Origin: Streptomyces sp. YS415 | GTDB taxonomy: Bacteria > Actinomycetota > Actinomycetes > Streptomycetales > Streptomycetaceae | NCBI RefSeq assembly: GCF_023544665.1 | Contig: NZ_JAMJFL010000005.1 | Coordinates: 124,001 to 188,000, forward strand | Direction: 5' to 3' | Length of the DNA stretch: 64,000 bases | In this document: positions 8,045-18,198 of the stretch, piece after piece | Numbering within the stretch: the first letter of the stretch is position 1 | How the letters are laid out: the number at the start of each line of letters is the position of its first letter | Notes under the pieces: model-generated | What the model was told of the DNA's origin: nothing | Database searches by the model: none | Seen by the model: the letters and a program-made list of their open reading frames with translations, nothing else | Translations under genes and position numbers: made by a program

Positions 8045-9331
8045 ATGGCTGTGCAGACTGTCGCAAGCACCGGAAACACCACTGTCGATCTCGGTCCCGC
8101 CGCCGCCCTGAGCTGCCGCGAGTGCGGACACCGCGTCCCGCTCGGCCCGGTTTTCGCGTGCGAGGAGTGTTTCGGCCCGCTGGAGATCGCCTACGACTTC
8201 TCGGCGTACGACACCGAGGAGCTCCGCAAGCGCATCGAAGCGGGACCCGCGAACATCTGGCGTTACGCGCCGCTGCTGCCCGTCCCCTCGGACGTGGCCG
8301 GCAAGCCCAACCTCAACCCCGGCTGGACCGCGTTCGTCAAGGCCGACAACCTGGCCCGCGAGCTCGGCGTGACCGGCGGCCTGTACGTGAAGGACGACTC
8401 CGGCAACCCGACGCACTCCTTCAAGGACCGGGTCGTCGCCCAGGCCCTGGAGGCCGCCCGTGCCTTCGGCTTCACCACGCTCTCCTGCTCGTCGACGGGG
8501 AACCTGGCCGGTGCCGTCGGCGCCGCCGCGGCCCGCGCGGGCTTCCGCTCCTGCGTGTTCATCCCGCACGACCTGGAGCAGGGCAAGGTCGTGATGGCCG
8601 CGGTGTACGGCGGCGAGCTCGTCGGCATCGAGGGCAACTACGACGACGTGAACCGGTTCTGCTCCGAGCTGATCGGCGACCCGGCCGGCGAGGGCTGGGG
8701 CTTCGTCAACGTCAACCTGCGGCCCTACTACGCGGAGGGCTCCAAGACCCTGGCGTACGAGATCTGCGAGCAGCTCGGCTGGCGGCTCCCGGACCAGCTC
8801 GTCGTGCCGATCGCGTCCGGCTCGCAGCTGACGAAGATCGACAAGGGGCTGCAGGAGCTGATCAAGCTCGGGCTCGTCGAGGACCGGCCGTACAAGATCT
8901 TCGGCGCGCAGGCCGAGGGGTGCTCGCCGGTGTCGGTGGCCTACAAGGCGGGCCACGACGTGGTCCGGCCGCAGAAGCCGAACACCATCGCCAAGTCGCT
9001 GGCCATCGGCAACCCCGCGGACGGGCCCTACGTCCTGGACATCGCCCGGCGCACCGGCGGCGCGGTGGAGGACGTGACCGACGAACAGATCGTCGACGCG
9101 ATCAAGCTGCTGGCCCGGACCGAGGGCATCTTCGCCGAGACGGCGGGCGGCGTGACGGTGGGCGTGACGCGCAAGCTGATCGAGAACGGGCTGCTCGACC
9201 CCACGAAGACGACCGTCGTCCTGAACACCGGCGACGGCCTCAAGACCCTCGACGCGGTGGCCGGCACCGGCCTCACCGCGACGATCCGCCCGAACCTCGA
9301 CTCCTTCCGAGAGGCTGGCCTCGACTCATGA
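8045..9331 (+). CDS. metM: threonine-synthase-fold PLP enzyme, probable homocysteine-forming MetM
   Basis: PLP enzyme of fold type II, 428 residues, annotated in most genomes as threonine synthase. It has an N-terminal zinc-ribbon-like CxxC pair (C24/C27, C39/C42), the PLP lysine K127 in PTHSFKDR, and the SSTGNLAGA phosphate loop. Threonine synthases act on O-phosphohomoserine. Here the SAM riboswitch and the overlapping CysO-like carrier gene fit the Streptomyces MetM-MetO route that I recall from the literature, where O-phosphohomoserine and thiocarboxylated MetO give homocysteine. A true thrC would be expected elsewhere in the genome. The ATG at 8045 follows GGAGAAAGGG and is coupled to metO by an ATGA overlap. 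Family membership is near certain; the MetM assignment rests on context. Confidence 0.85.
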   Translation: MAVQTVASTGNTTVDLGPAAALSCRECGHRVPLGPVFACEECFGPLEIAYDFSAYDTEELRKRIEAGPANIWRYAPLLPVPSDVAGKPNLNPGWTAFVKADNLARELGVTGGLYVKDDSGNPTHSFKDRVVAQALEAARAFGFTTLSCSSTGNLAGAVGAAAARAGFRSCVFIPHDLEQGKVVMAAVYGGELVGIEGNYDDVNRFCSELIGDPAGEGWGFVNVNLRPYYAEGSKTLAYEICEQLGWRLPDQLVVPIASGSQLTKIDKGLQELIKLGLVEDRPYKIFGAQAEGCSPVSVAYKAGHDVVRPQKPNTIAKSLAIGNPADGPYVLDIARRTGGAVEDVTDEQIVDAIKLLARTEGIFAETAGGVTVGVTRKLIENGLLDPTKTTVVLNTGDGLKTLDAVAGTGLTATIRPNLDSFREAGLDS

Positions 9332-9603
9332 GCGTCAAAGTCCGCATCCCCACCATCCTGCGCACCTACACCGGTGGTGCCGCCGAGGTGACGGCCGAGG
9401 GTGGCACCCTCGCCGAGGTCATCGCCGACCTGGAGAAGAACCACACCGGCATCGCCGCCCGGGTTCTGGACGACCAGGGCAAGCTGCGCCGCTTCGTGAA
9501 TGTGTACGTCAATGACGACGATGTCCGCTTCGAGCAGGGCCTGGAGACGGCGACCCCCGACGGCGCCGGAGTTTCCATCATTCCGGCGGTTGCCGGCGGC
9601 TGA
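9328..9603 (+). CDS. metO: CysO/MoaD-like sulfur-carrier protein, probable MetO
   Basis: A 91-residue beta-grasp protein ending in VAGG. The terminal Gly-Gly can be adenylated and thiocarboxylated by an E1-like enzyme (MoeZ type) to carry sulfur. Its opening (IPTILRTYTGG), the VNVYVNDDDVRF segment and the IIPAVAGG end closely resemble M. tuberculosis CysO as I remember it. It overlaps the metM stop in an ATGA junction, so the two proteins should be made in step. The likely job is to hand sulfur to MetM for homocysteine. Serving a CysM-type cysteine synthase is the alternative, but no cysM or mec gene is adjacent. A strong terminator follows. Confidence 0.88.
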   Translation: MSVKVRIPTILRTYTGGAAEVTAEGGTLAEVIADLEKNHTGIAARVLDDQGKLRRFVNVYVNDDDVRFEQGLETATPDGAGVSIIPAVAGG

Positions 9604-9641
9604 TCGTTACCGTCGGTAAGGCGCGTCACCCTGAGTTCATC

Positions 9642-9680
9642 GAATTGCCCTCTCCGTAAGACAAACGGAGGGGGCAATTC
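9642..9680 (+). terminator. terminator after metM-metO
   Basis: A 15-bp inverted repeat, 9642-9656 with 9666-9680, contains one G·U wobble and a 9-base loop (taagacaaa). It starts 38 bases after the metO stop. Confidence 0.85.
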
Positions 9681-9894
9681 AGCTTGATTGAGCGCGGTAC
9701 AGTTGGGGAACTCGCACCACTTCGCATGCCGGGCGCATATGAGTACCGCGACCCTGTGCGACGAGAAGTAGCCAAAGTGTGCGCGCCTTTTGCGTCATCT
9801 GCTCCTTTTGCGGGGCCCGACTTGCCCTGAGTTCTGGCAAATTCTCACTATATTCCGGACCTTGCGCGTCTAGAATTCTCGTCCGATTGACCTG

Positions 9895-9922
9895 TTGCAG
9901 ACGGCAGTTGGACAGATACATT
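9895..9922 (+). promoter_or_regulatory. possible promoter of the cold-shock gene
   Basis: The 430-base gap 9604-10033 holds the metO terminator and then unusually AT-rich sequence (about 9690-9925) with no credible gene. TTGCAG (9895-9900) and TACATT (9917-9922), 16 bases apart, are the best sigma70-like pair I find. They would give a roughly 105-base leader, in keeping with cold-shock mRNAs. Confidence 0.3.
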
Positions 9923-10033
9923 CGGCCGCGGTCGACGCGTTCCGGCGCACGCCCCCAAACCGTGGGGGGTGAGGTCTGACCCGGATCCGCGAAGTGCGGA
10001 TCTGTGCAAGGGCCAGTAATAGGGGAGTTAGGC

Positions 10034-10237
10034 ATGGCTCAGGGCACCGTCAAGTGGTTCAACGCGGAGAAGGGGTACGGCTTCATCGCGGTCGACGGTG
10101 GTGCGGATGTTTTCGTCCACTACAGCGCGATCCAGATGGACGGGTACCGCACCCTGGAAGAGGGCCAGCGGGTCGAGTTCGAGATCTCGCAGGGCCAGAA
10201 GGGCCCGCAGGCCGACATGGTTCGCGTCACTGCCTGA
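10034..10237 (+). CDS. cold-shock protein (CspA family)
   Basis: A 67-residue single cold-shock domain with RNP1 (KGYGFIAV, about residues 15-22) and RNP2 (VFVHYSAI, about 29-36). It binds single-stranded RNA/DNA and works as an RNA chaperone in the cytoplasm. The ATG at 10034 is preceded by AGGGGAG. It is a stand-alone transcript, with a long AT-rich leader before it and a strong terminator after it. In streptomycetes this Csp sits just upstream of groEL2, as here. It is full length for the family, with nothing odd. Confidence 0.93.
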   Translation: MAQGTVKWFNAEKGYGFIAVDGGADVFVHYSAIQMDGYRTLEEGQRVEFEISQGQKGPQADMVRVTA

Positions 10238-10277
10238 ACGCGCGACCAACGAACCGCAAGCTACGTCTTCCGCTGAA

Positions 10278-10318
10278 GGGCTCGCACCAAGGGGACCCAA
10301 CCCCCGGGGTGCGAGCCC
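10278..10318 (+). terminator. terminator after the cold-shock gene
   Basis: A perfect 11-bp stem, GGGCTCGCACC (10278-10288) with GGTGCGAGCCC (10308-10318), followed by TTCC. Confidence 0.8.
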
Positions 10319-10379
10319 TTCCGTGTGCCCGGAGGGTCCCGCCACAGGCGCACGACGCCCGCCCGAAACCCGAGAGCCG

Positions 10380-10406
10380 CTTGCACTCGCCTACCCCGAG
10401 TGCTAA
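10380..10406. promoter_or_regulatory. CIRCE operator 1 upstream of groEL
   Basis: CTTGCACTC, nine bases, GAGTGCTAA. This is the HrcA-binding CIRCE element (TTAGCACTC-N9-GAGTGCTAA) with two changes in the left arm. A possible -35 (TTGCAC, 10381-10386) and -10 (TAATCA, 10404-10409) with 17-base spacing lie inside it, so HrcA would cover the promoter. Confidence 0.9.
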
Positions 10407-10415
10407 TCATTGGCG

Positions 10416-12191
<1,776 letters not shown>

Positions 12192-12216
12192 TCGACTCCG
12201 GTCGGTCGTCGTCTTG

Positions 12217-12259
12217 CCGAGGGCGGTACCCCCTGTTCGTCAGGGGGTACCGCCCTCGG
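12217..12259. terminator. strong bidirectional terminator after groEL2
   Basis: A perfect 19-bp stem (12217-12235 with 12241-12259) with a 5-base loop. Its right arm lies inside the last codons of the convergent methyltransferase gene. Confidence 0.88.
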
Positions 12260-12929
12260 GCGCGTAGTGGGAGCCGACCGCCGGCTGCCCGGTGCAGTTG
12301 GGACCGGCGGCGGGATCGGCGCCGAGATACCGGAACGGCAGCCGGAGGGTGCGCGGCCCCCGGAGGCGGAGCCGGTGGTGCCGGGCGCTGTACCGGAACC
12401 CGGCGGCCCGCAGCGCCGACAGCACGGCCCGCCCGGCCGGACTCCCGTCGGACCAGCGGACTGAGTCCGGGTCGAAGTGGGCGAGCAGCAGCCCGTCCGG
12501 GGCGAGCCAGGAGGCGGCCCGCGCCAGCAGCCCGAGCTGGTCCCCGACGTAGTGCAGCCCGTGCACACAGGTGATCAGGTCGTACGTCCGTCCCGGCGGC
12601 GGCGCCCAGATCATGACCGAGCCGACGATCTCCTCCAGCGAGGGCGGGGCCGGGGTGGGGGCGAGCGGGCCCACCAGGTCGACGGCGGTGAGCACCGCGT
12701 CCGGGGGCAGGACGGCGGCGGCCTCCCGCAGCGCGCGTCCCTCGCCGCTGCCCAGGTCCAGCCAGGAGGGCGCTGCCGGCCGGGCGGCCAGGTGGGCCGT
12801 CGGATCGAGGCCCAGTTCCCGGGCGTAACTGTTCACCCCGGTCAGGCCGCGCTCGCGGTTCATGGTGTTGTTGGCGACCACGGAGGAGCGTTCGAGGGCG
12901 TCGGCGCCGAGCAGGGTGGGCTTGGTCAT
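12240..12929 (-). CDS. class I SAM-dependent methyltransferase
   Basis: A 229-residue Rossmann-fold methyltransferase. Motif I is LDLGSGEGRAL (about residues 57-67), followed by an acidic TAVDLVGP strand that should bind the SAM ribose and a late LAPDGLLLAHFDPDS post-motif. The substrate is not evident. The ATG at 12929 has GGGAG upstream; in-frame sequence further up (to 13136) is atypical and crosses the divergent gene's promoter. It shares its 3' end with the groEL2 terminator and is otherwise alone. Confidence 0.75.
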   Translation of the reverse strand: MTKPTLLGADALERSSVVANNTMNRERGLTGVNSYARELGLDPTAHLAARPAAPSWLDLGSGEGRALREAAAVLPPDAVLTAVDLVGPLAPTPAPPSLEEIVGSVMIWAPPPGRTYDLITCVHGLHYVGDQLGLLARAASWLAPDGLLLAHFDPDSVRWSDGSPAGRAVLSALRAAGFRYSARHHRLRLRGPRTLRLPFRYLGADPAAGPNCTGQPAVGSHYAPEGGTP

Positions 12930-13038
12930 ACGGGCATTCTCCCGGCGCGGGAATGGGCGGCGGGGTCGTGGAGGTTGACGCCGAGGTGTGGTAAATGCAC
13001 GCGCACATACCCGTCGGTACCCCTCAAGGAGCCCCCAC

Positions 13039-14169
<1,131 letters not shown>

Positions 14170-14207
14170 CGTTCACCGCGCCGGCGGAGCCGTGGGACGA
14201 CCGGAGT

Positions 14208-15560
14208 TCACCGCGACGCCGATGTGTGAACTCCGGCAGACACGGCCCGCAGACCGAAGGCGTACGTCGTCAGGAAGCCCACCGCGTACCCCGTCAGCAG
14301 CCCGCCCGCGTAGATCGCGGCCGTCGGGGCCAGGCCCCTGTTGCCCGCCAGCAGCGGGAACAGCGCCCATCCCGACGGCCCGATCGCCGTCGCGCCCACC
14401 CGTTCGCCGAGCATCGCGAACAGCCCGACGAAGCCGCCCCCGGCGGCTCCGCCCACGCAGGCGGTGAGGAAGGGGCGGCCGAGCGGCAGGGACACCCCGT
14501 AGATCAGCGGTTCACCCACGCCCAGCAGTCCGGCCGGGAGCGCCGACCTGATCGTCGTCCGCATGGTGGTGTCGTGGCGCAGCCGGACGTACACCGCCGC
14601 CGCCGCGCCCACCTGGCCGGCGCCCGCCATCGCGAGCAGGGGGAGCAGGACGGTGTGGCCCTGCTGCTCGATCAGGGTGGCGTGGATCGGGATGAGGGCC
14701 TGGTGCAGACCCAGCATGACCAGGGGCAGGAAGAGGCCGCCGAGGACCAGGCCGGCGAAGGCTCCCGTCGTCGTCAGCAGCCAGTTCGCCGCCGTGCCGA
14801 TGGCCGTCGAGACCGCGCCGGCCGTGTACATCAGGCCGTAGAGCGTGGCCAGGCCCGCCACGAGGACCGTGAGGGTGGGGGTGAGCAGGACGTCCAGGGT
14901 GGCCGGGACCCGGCGGCGGCACCACTTCTCGACGTGGACGCCCAGCAGGGCCGCCGCCAGCGCGCCGAGCACGCCGCCCTGCCCCGGTGCCAGCGTCACG
15001 CCGAACGCCGTCACCTTCGCCACGCCCGGGTAGACGACGATCGCCGCCACCGCGCCGCCGAGCACCGGTGTGCCGCCGAACTCCTTCGCCGTGTTGTACC
15101 CGACGAAGACCGCGATCAGGGACATGAAGGCGGTGGCGATCACCGACAGGGCCGGGGTGACCCCGGGCAGCAGCCCGAGGTTCAGCAGCAGACCGTTGAG
15201 CCCGGCCAGCACCCCGCAGCCGATCAGTGCCGGGATCAGCGGCACGAAGATGTTCGCGACCCGGCGCAGGGCCAGCTTCACCGGGGTCGCGTTGCGCTGC
15301 TGCCGGGCCCGCTTCAGCACCAGCGCCTGGAACTCCGGCGTCACCCGCGCCACCACCCCGGGCCCCAGCACGATCTGGTAGGTGTCGTCGTCGACCACCC
15401 CGAGGACGCCGGGCACCGCGCGCAGCGCCTCCTCGTCCACCAGGGAGCGGTCGGCCAGGCCCAGCCGCAGCCGGGTCATGCAGTGGGCGACGGAGGTGAC
15501 GTTCGCGGGGCCGCCGACCAGGGGGAGGATCGCGGCGGCGGTGTCGTACGAGGTGCTCAC
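14208..15560 (-). CDS. PTS EIIBC permease, MurP-like
   Basis: Membrane permease of the glucose/sucrose PTS superfamily, 450 residues. The N-terminal EIIB domain carries the phospho-Cys C27 in VAHCMTRLRL, and the EIIC domain has about 8-10 membrane segments and the substrate-site motif GVGEPLIYG. It imports and phosphorylates a sugar using phosphate from EIIA. No EIIA domain is fused or adjacent, so it must borrow the general Crr-type EIIA. It lies 16 bases after murQ in the same operon, which strongly suggests N-acetylmuramic acid as substrate, by analogy with E. coli MurP. A GTG start at 15560 is chosen at the EIIB boundary after a run of G. Sucrose- or trehalose-type EIIBC is a weaker alternative. 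Confidence 0.82.
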   Translation of the reverse strand: MSTSYDTAAAILPLVGGPANVTSVAHCMTRLRLGLADRSLVDEEALRAVPGVLGVVDDDTYQIVLGPGVVARVTPEFQALVLKRARQQRNATPVKLALRRVANIFVPLIPALIGCGVLAGLNGLLLNLGLLPGVTPALSVIATAFMSLIAVFVGYNTAKEFGGTPVLGGAVAAIVVYPGVAKVTAFGVTLAPGQGGVLGALAAALLGVHVEKWCRRRVPATLDVLLTPTLTVLVAGLATLYGLMYTAGAVSTAIGTAANWLLTTTGAFAGLVLGGLFLPLVMLGLHQALIPIHATLIEQQGHTVLLPLLAMAGAGQVGAAAAVYVRLRHDTTMRTTIRSALPAGLLGVGEPLIYGVSLPLGRPFLTACVGGAAGGGFVGLFAMLGERVGATAIGPSGWALFPLLAGNRGLAPTAAIYAGGLLTGYAVGFLTTYAFGLRAVSAGVHTSASR

Positions 15561-15576
15561 CCCCCCGAGCCTGGGG

Positions 15577-16512
15577 TCAGCCGCCCGCCGCCGCCAGCGC
15601 GGCACGCAGATGGCCGCCGGACTCCTCCAGAAGGCGGGCGGCCGTCGGGCCGTCGACGCCGGCGAGGATCGTCAGGACGGCGTGCTTCACCTCGCCGTCG
15701 GTGGCGGTGAGCGCCCGCTCGATCTCCTCGTCGCCCGCGCCGGTCGCCAGCGCGACGATGCGGCGGGAGCGGGCGCGCAGCTTGTCGTTGGAGGCGCGTA
15801 CGTCGACCATCAGGTTCCCGTACGTCTTGCCCAGCCGGATCATGGTGATCGTCGAGATCATGTTGAGGACGAGCTTCTGCGCCGTGCCGGACTTCAGGCG
15901 GGTGGAGCCGGTGAGCAGCTCGGGGCCGACCACGATCTCGATGCGGTGCTCGGCGGCGGCCGCGAGCGCGCTGTGCGCGTTGCAGGCCAGGCCGATCGTC
16001 AACGCGCCCAGGGAGCGGGCGTGTTCCACCGCGCCGATCGCGTACGGGGTACGGCCGGAGGCGGAGATGCCGACCACCGTGTCCAGCGGTGTCAGCGCGA
16101 GCGCGTCGAGGTCGGCGCGGGCCAGTTCCCCGGAGTCCTCGGCGCCCTCCACGGAGCTGACCATGGCCTCGGGACCGCCCGCGATCAGGCCGACGACCTG
16201 ACCGGGGTCGGTGTTGAAGGTGGGCGGGCACTCGGAGGCGTCGAGCACGCCGAGCCGCCCCGCGGTGCCCGCGCCCGCGTAGACGAGCCGTCCGCCGCGC
16301 GCCATCCGCTCGGCCACGGCGTCGACGGCGGCGGCGATCTCGGGGAGCCGCGCGGCGACGGCGGTGGGTACGGAGGTGTCCTCGCCGTTCATCAGGCGGG
16401 CGATGTCGAGAGTGGGCAGCCGGTCGATGTCGGCCAGCTCGGGGCGGAAGGCCTCGGTGGTGAGGGACTCCAACTCGGCGCGCAGCGCACGGGGGTCGGA
16501 CGGTGAGGTCAT
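15577..16512 (-). CDS. murQ: N-acetylmuramic acid 6-phosphate etherase MurQ
   Basis: Lyase that cleaves the D-lactyl ether of MurNAc-6-phosphate to give GlcNAc-6-phosphate and D-lactate, in cell-wall recycling. The 311-residue product has the SIS-fold family signatures GAGTAGRLGVLDASECPPTF (substrate phosphate site; about residues 79-98) and LKSGTAQKLVLNM (about 205-217), and is full length. It is the middle gene of a tight rpiR-murQ-EIIBC operon (31 and 16 bases between genes). Its product feeds NagA, encoded at 609-1799 in this window. The D-lactate could be used by the FAD/Fe-S dehydrogenase at 55.5 kb; that link is inference. Confidence 0.95.
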   Translation of the reverse strand: MTSPSDPRALRAELESLTTEAFRPELADIDRLPTLDIARLMNGEDTSVPTAVAARLPEIAAAVDAVAERMARGGRLVYAGAGTAGRLGVLDASECPPTFNTDPGQVVGLIAGGPEAMVSSVEGAEDSGELARADLDALALTPLDTVVGISASGRTPYAIGAVEHARSLGALTIGLACNAHSALAAAAEHRIEIVVGPELLTGSTRLKSGTAQKLVLNMISTITMIRLGKTYGNLMVDVRASNDKLRARSRRIVALATGAGDEEIERALTATDGEVKHAVLTILAGVDGPTAARLLEESGGHLRAALAAAGG

Positions 16513-16543
16513 GGGCTCTTTCCACGTACGGAACTGATGTGGG

Positions 16544-17479
16544 CTACCGCCGGTGCCGGTGGGCCAGCGCCTCGTAGGACGCCGACAGGGCGGGTGCGGC
16601 GGTGTCGTACGTCCGCTGCGCGACTCCGACGAACAGGCAGTCCACGACCAGCAGTTGGCCGGTCCTGGACGACATGGCGGCCGGGCGCAGCTCGCTCTCC
16701 CGCGCGGTGGACGTGGTGAGGACGTGGTCGGCGTACTGGGCGACCGGCCCGTCCGGCCGTCCGGTGATCGCGACGGTCGTCGCCCCGTGCTCGAAGGCGA
16801 CCCGCAGGGGCTCGATCACGTCCCCGGTGGACCCGGAGTGCGTGATGGCGAGCGCCACGTCGCCCCCGCGCAGCTGCACCGCGTTGGTCACGGCGAGATG
16901 GGGATCGCTGTGCGCGTGGGCTATCAGGCCTATGCGCAGCAGTTTCTGCGTGAGGTCCTGGGCGACGAGCCCGGACGCCCCGACGCCGTACACGTCGATC
17001 CGGCGGGCGCCGGCCAGGGCGGTCACGGCCGCGCCGAGCTGGGCGGTGTCGAGTCCGGCGGCGGTGTCGGCGAGGGTCTGCTGCTCGTCGTAGGCGAGTT
17101 TGGCGACGACGTCGGCGATGGGGTCGTCCACCGCGATGTCGGTGGTGATGGCGGGCGCCCGCCCGGACTGCTGCTGGGCGGCGAGGCCGGCCAGCGCCAG
17201 GCGCAGATCGCGGTAGCCGGGGTAGCCGAGCAGGCGGGCGGTGCGCACGACGGTCGCCTCGCTGGTGCCGGTGAGCTCCGCGAGACCGGTGACGGTGAGC
17301 GCGGCGCAGCCGGCCGGGTCGCCGGCGACGGCTTCGGCGACCCGCTGCATGGAGCGGGTCATGGACGGCGCGAGCGTGCGCACCTTGGCCGCGAGGGCGG
17401 CGGGAGCGGGGGGCGGGCCGCCGGACGGACCGGCCTGTCCCGGTCCGGCTCCGAAAGTTTCCTTCACCTGCTGGGTCAC
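16544..17479 (-). CDS. RpiR/MurR-family transcriptional regulator
   Basis: Regulator of 311 residues. It has an N-terminal RpiR helix-turn-helix (about residues 30-95, with the TGLAELTGTSEATVVRTARLLG recognition region) and a C-terminal SIS domain (about 130-260; DVYGVGASGLVAQDL and AITHSGSTGDVIEPL) that binds a phosphosugar. As first gene of the murQ operon it most likely senses MurNAc-6-phosphate or a related ester and controls its own operon. The GTG at 17479 is the earliest start consistent with the palindrome just upstream. There is no good ribosome-binding site, so a start at 17467 is possible. Longer in-frame reading to 17863 overlaps the divergent gene and is rejected. Confidence 0.85.
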   Translation of the reverse strand: MTQQVKETFGAGPGQAGPSGGPPPAPAALAAKVRTLAPSMTRSMQRVAEAVAGDPAGCAALTVTGLAELTGTSEATVVRTARLLGYPGYRDLRLALAGLAAQQQSGRAPAITTDIAVDDPIADVVAKLAYDEQQTLADTAAGLDTAQLGAAVTALAGARRIDVYGVGASGLVAQDLTQKLLRIGLIAHAHSDPHLAVTNAVQLRGGDVALAITHSGSTGDVIEPLRVAFEHGATTVAITGRPDGPVAQYADHVLTTSTARESELRPAAMSSRTGQLLVVDCLFVGVAQRTYDTAAPALSASYEALAHRHRR

Positions 17480-17483
17480 GGTT

Positions 17484-17496
17484 GAAAGATATTTTC
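17484..17496. promoter_or_regulatory. candidate RpiR operator
   Basis: The GAAA-N5-TTTC palindrome (GAAAGATATTTTC) sits in an AT-rich island four bases upstream of the proposed regulator start, between the divergent rpiR operon and the 17535 gene. GAAA/TTTC palindromes are typical operators of RpiR-type regulators, so autoregulation is likely. Confidence 0.5.
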
Positions 17497-17534
17497 GCTT
17501 CAGTGTTGTGGTCAAGAGTGCGCACAATGGGGGC

Positions 17535-17927
17535 ATGGATCCCTCCCGCCACCCCGTAAGCCCCCTGGAGCAGGCGTTGCACGCGGCACGTGCCCTGGTG
17601 CTCGCCGATCTGGTCGCGGGCCAGGTCGCCGAGGCGGACGTCGTGTCGATCGTCGAGGACTCGGTCGTGCAGCGGCGCTGGTGGGTGGAGCAGTGGCCCG
17701 AGGGCGCCGCCTTCATCGCCGGGCTGGTGGCGCAGGACGTCCAGGACGCCCTCCTGGACCGGTACGGCCGCTGGCCGCTCTGCCCGGTCTGCGGCCAGGG
17801 CGACCCGCACGCGCTGGACGTCGAACCGGAACTGGGCCCCGATCCGCACTGGGTCTGCCACAAGGCGGGCGTGAAGGTGGCGTCGGTGGGCCTGTTGGGG
17901 GCGGCGACGGGCGGGGCTTCCCCGTGA
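17535..17927 (+). CDS. small conserved protein with CxxC zinc motif
   Basis: A 130-residue protein I do not recognise beyond being conserved in type in streptomycetes. The N-terminal 80 residues are helical (SPLEQALHAARALVLADLVAG). The C-terminal part has CPVCG at about residues 83-87 and a later WVCHKAG, which together could hold a zinc ion. No signal peptide or membrane segment is visible. It ends 10 bases before the DUF4031 gene and the two are probably co-transcribed. Confidence 0.7.
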   Translation: MDPSRHPVSPLEQALHAARALVLADLVAGQVAEADVVSIVEDSVVQRRWWVEQWPEGAAFIAGLVAQDVQDALLDRYGRWPLCPVCGQGDPHALDVEPELGPDPHWVCHKAGVKVASVGLLGAATGGASP

Positions 17928-17937
17928 GGCGGTCCCC

Positions 17938-18198
17938 GTGACGGTCTACATAGATCCGCCGACCTGGCCCGGGCACGGCCGGATGTGGTCCCACCTGGTC
18001 AGCGACGTCTCCTTCGCCGAACTCCACGACTTCGCCGACCGGCTCGGCGTCCCCCGGCGGGCCTTCGAGCGGGACCACTACGACATCCCCTCGCACCGCT
18101 ACGCCGACGCGGTCGCCGCGGGCGCGGTGGAGGTCAGCAGCCGGGACGTGGTGCGGCTGCTGAACGGAGCGGGACTGCGCCGGCCGAAGGGCCGCTAG
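17938..18198 (+). CDS. DUF4031 protein
   Basis: An 86-residue protein starting at GTG 17938. The sequence MTVYIDPPTWPGHGRMWSHLVSD and the later RDHYDIPSHRYADAVAAGAV follow the DUF4031 pattern, a small domain of unknown function rich in His, Asp and Trp. It follows the CxxC protein by 10 bases. Its 3' end overlaps the convergent DinB-GNAT gene by 65 bases on the opposite strand. Confidence 0.82.
   Translation: MTVYIDPPTWPGHGRMWSHLVSDVSFAELHDFADRLGVPRRAFERDHYDIPSHRYADAVAAGAVEVSSRDVVRLLNGAGLRRPKGR

Noticed and set aside
8045..9331. Plain threonine synthase (thrC)
   Set aside because: The fold fits, but the SAM riboswitch and overlapping sulfur-carrier gene argue for methionine synthesis; kept only as the alternative.
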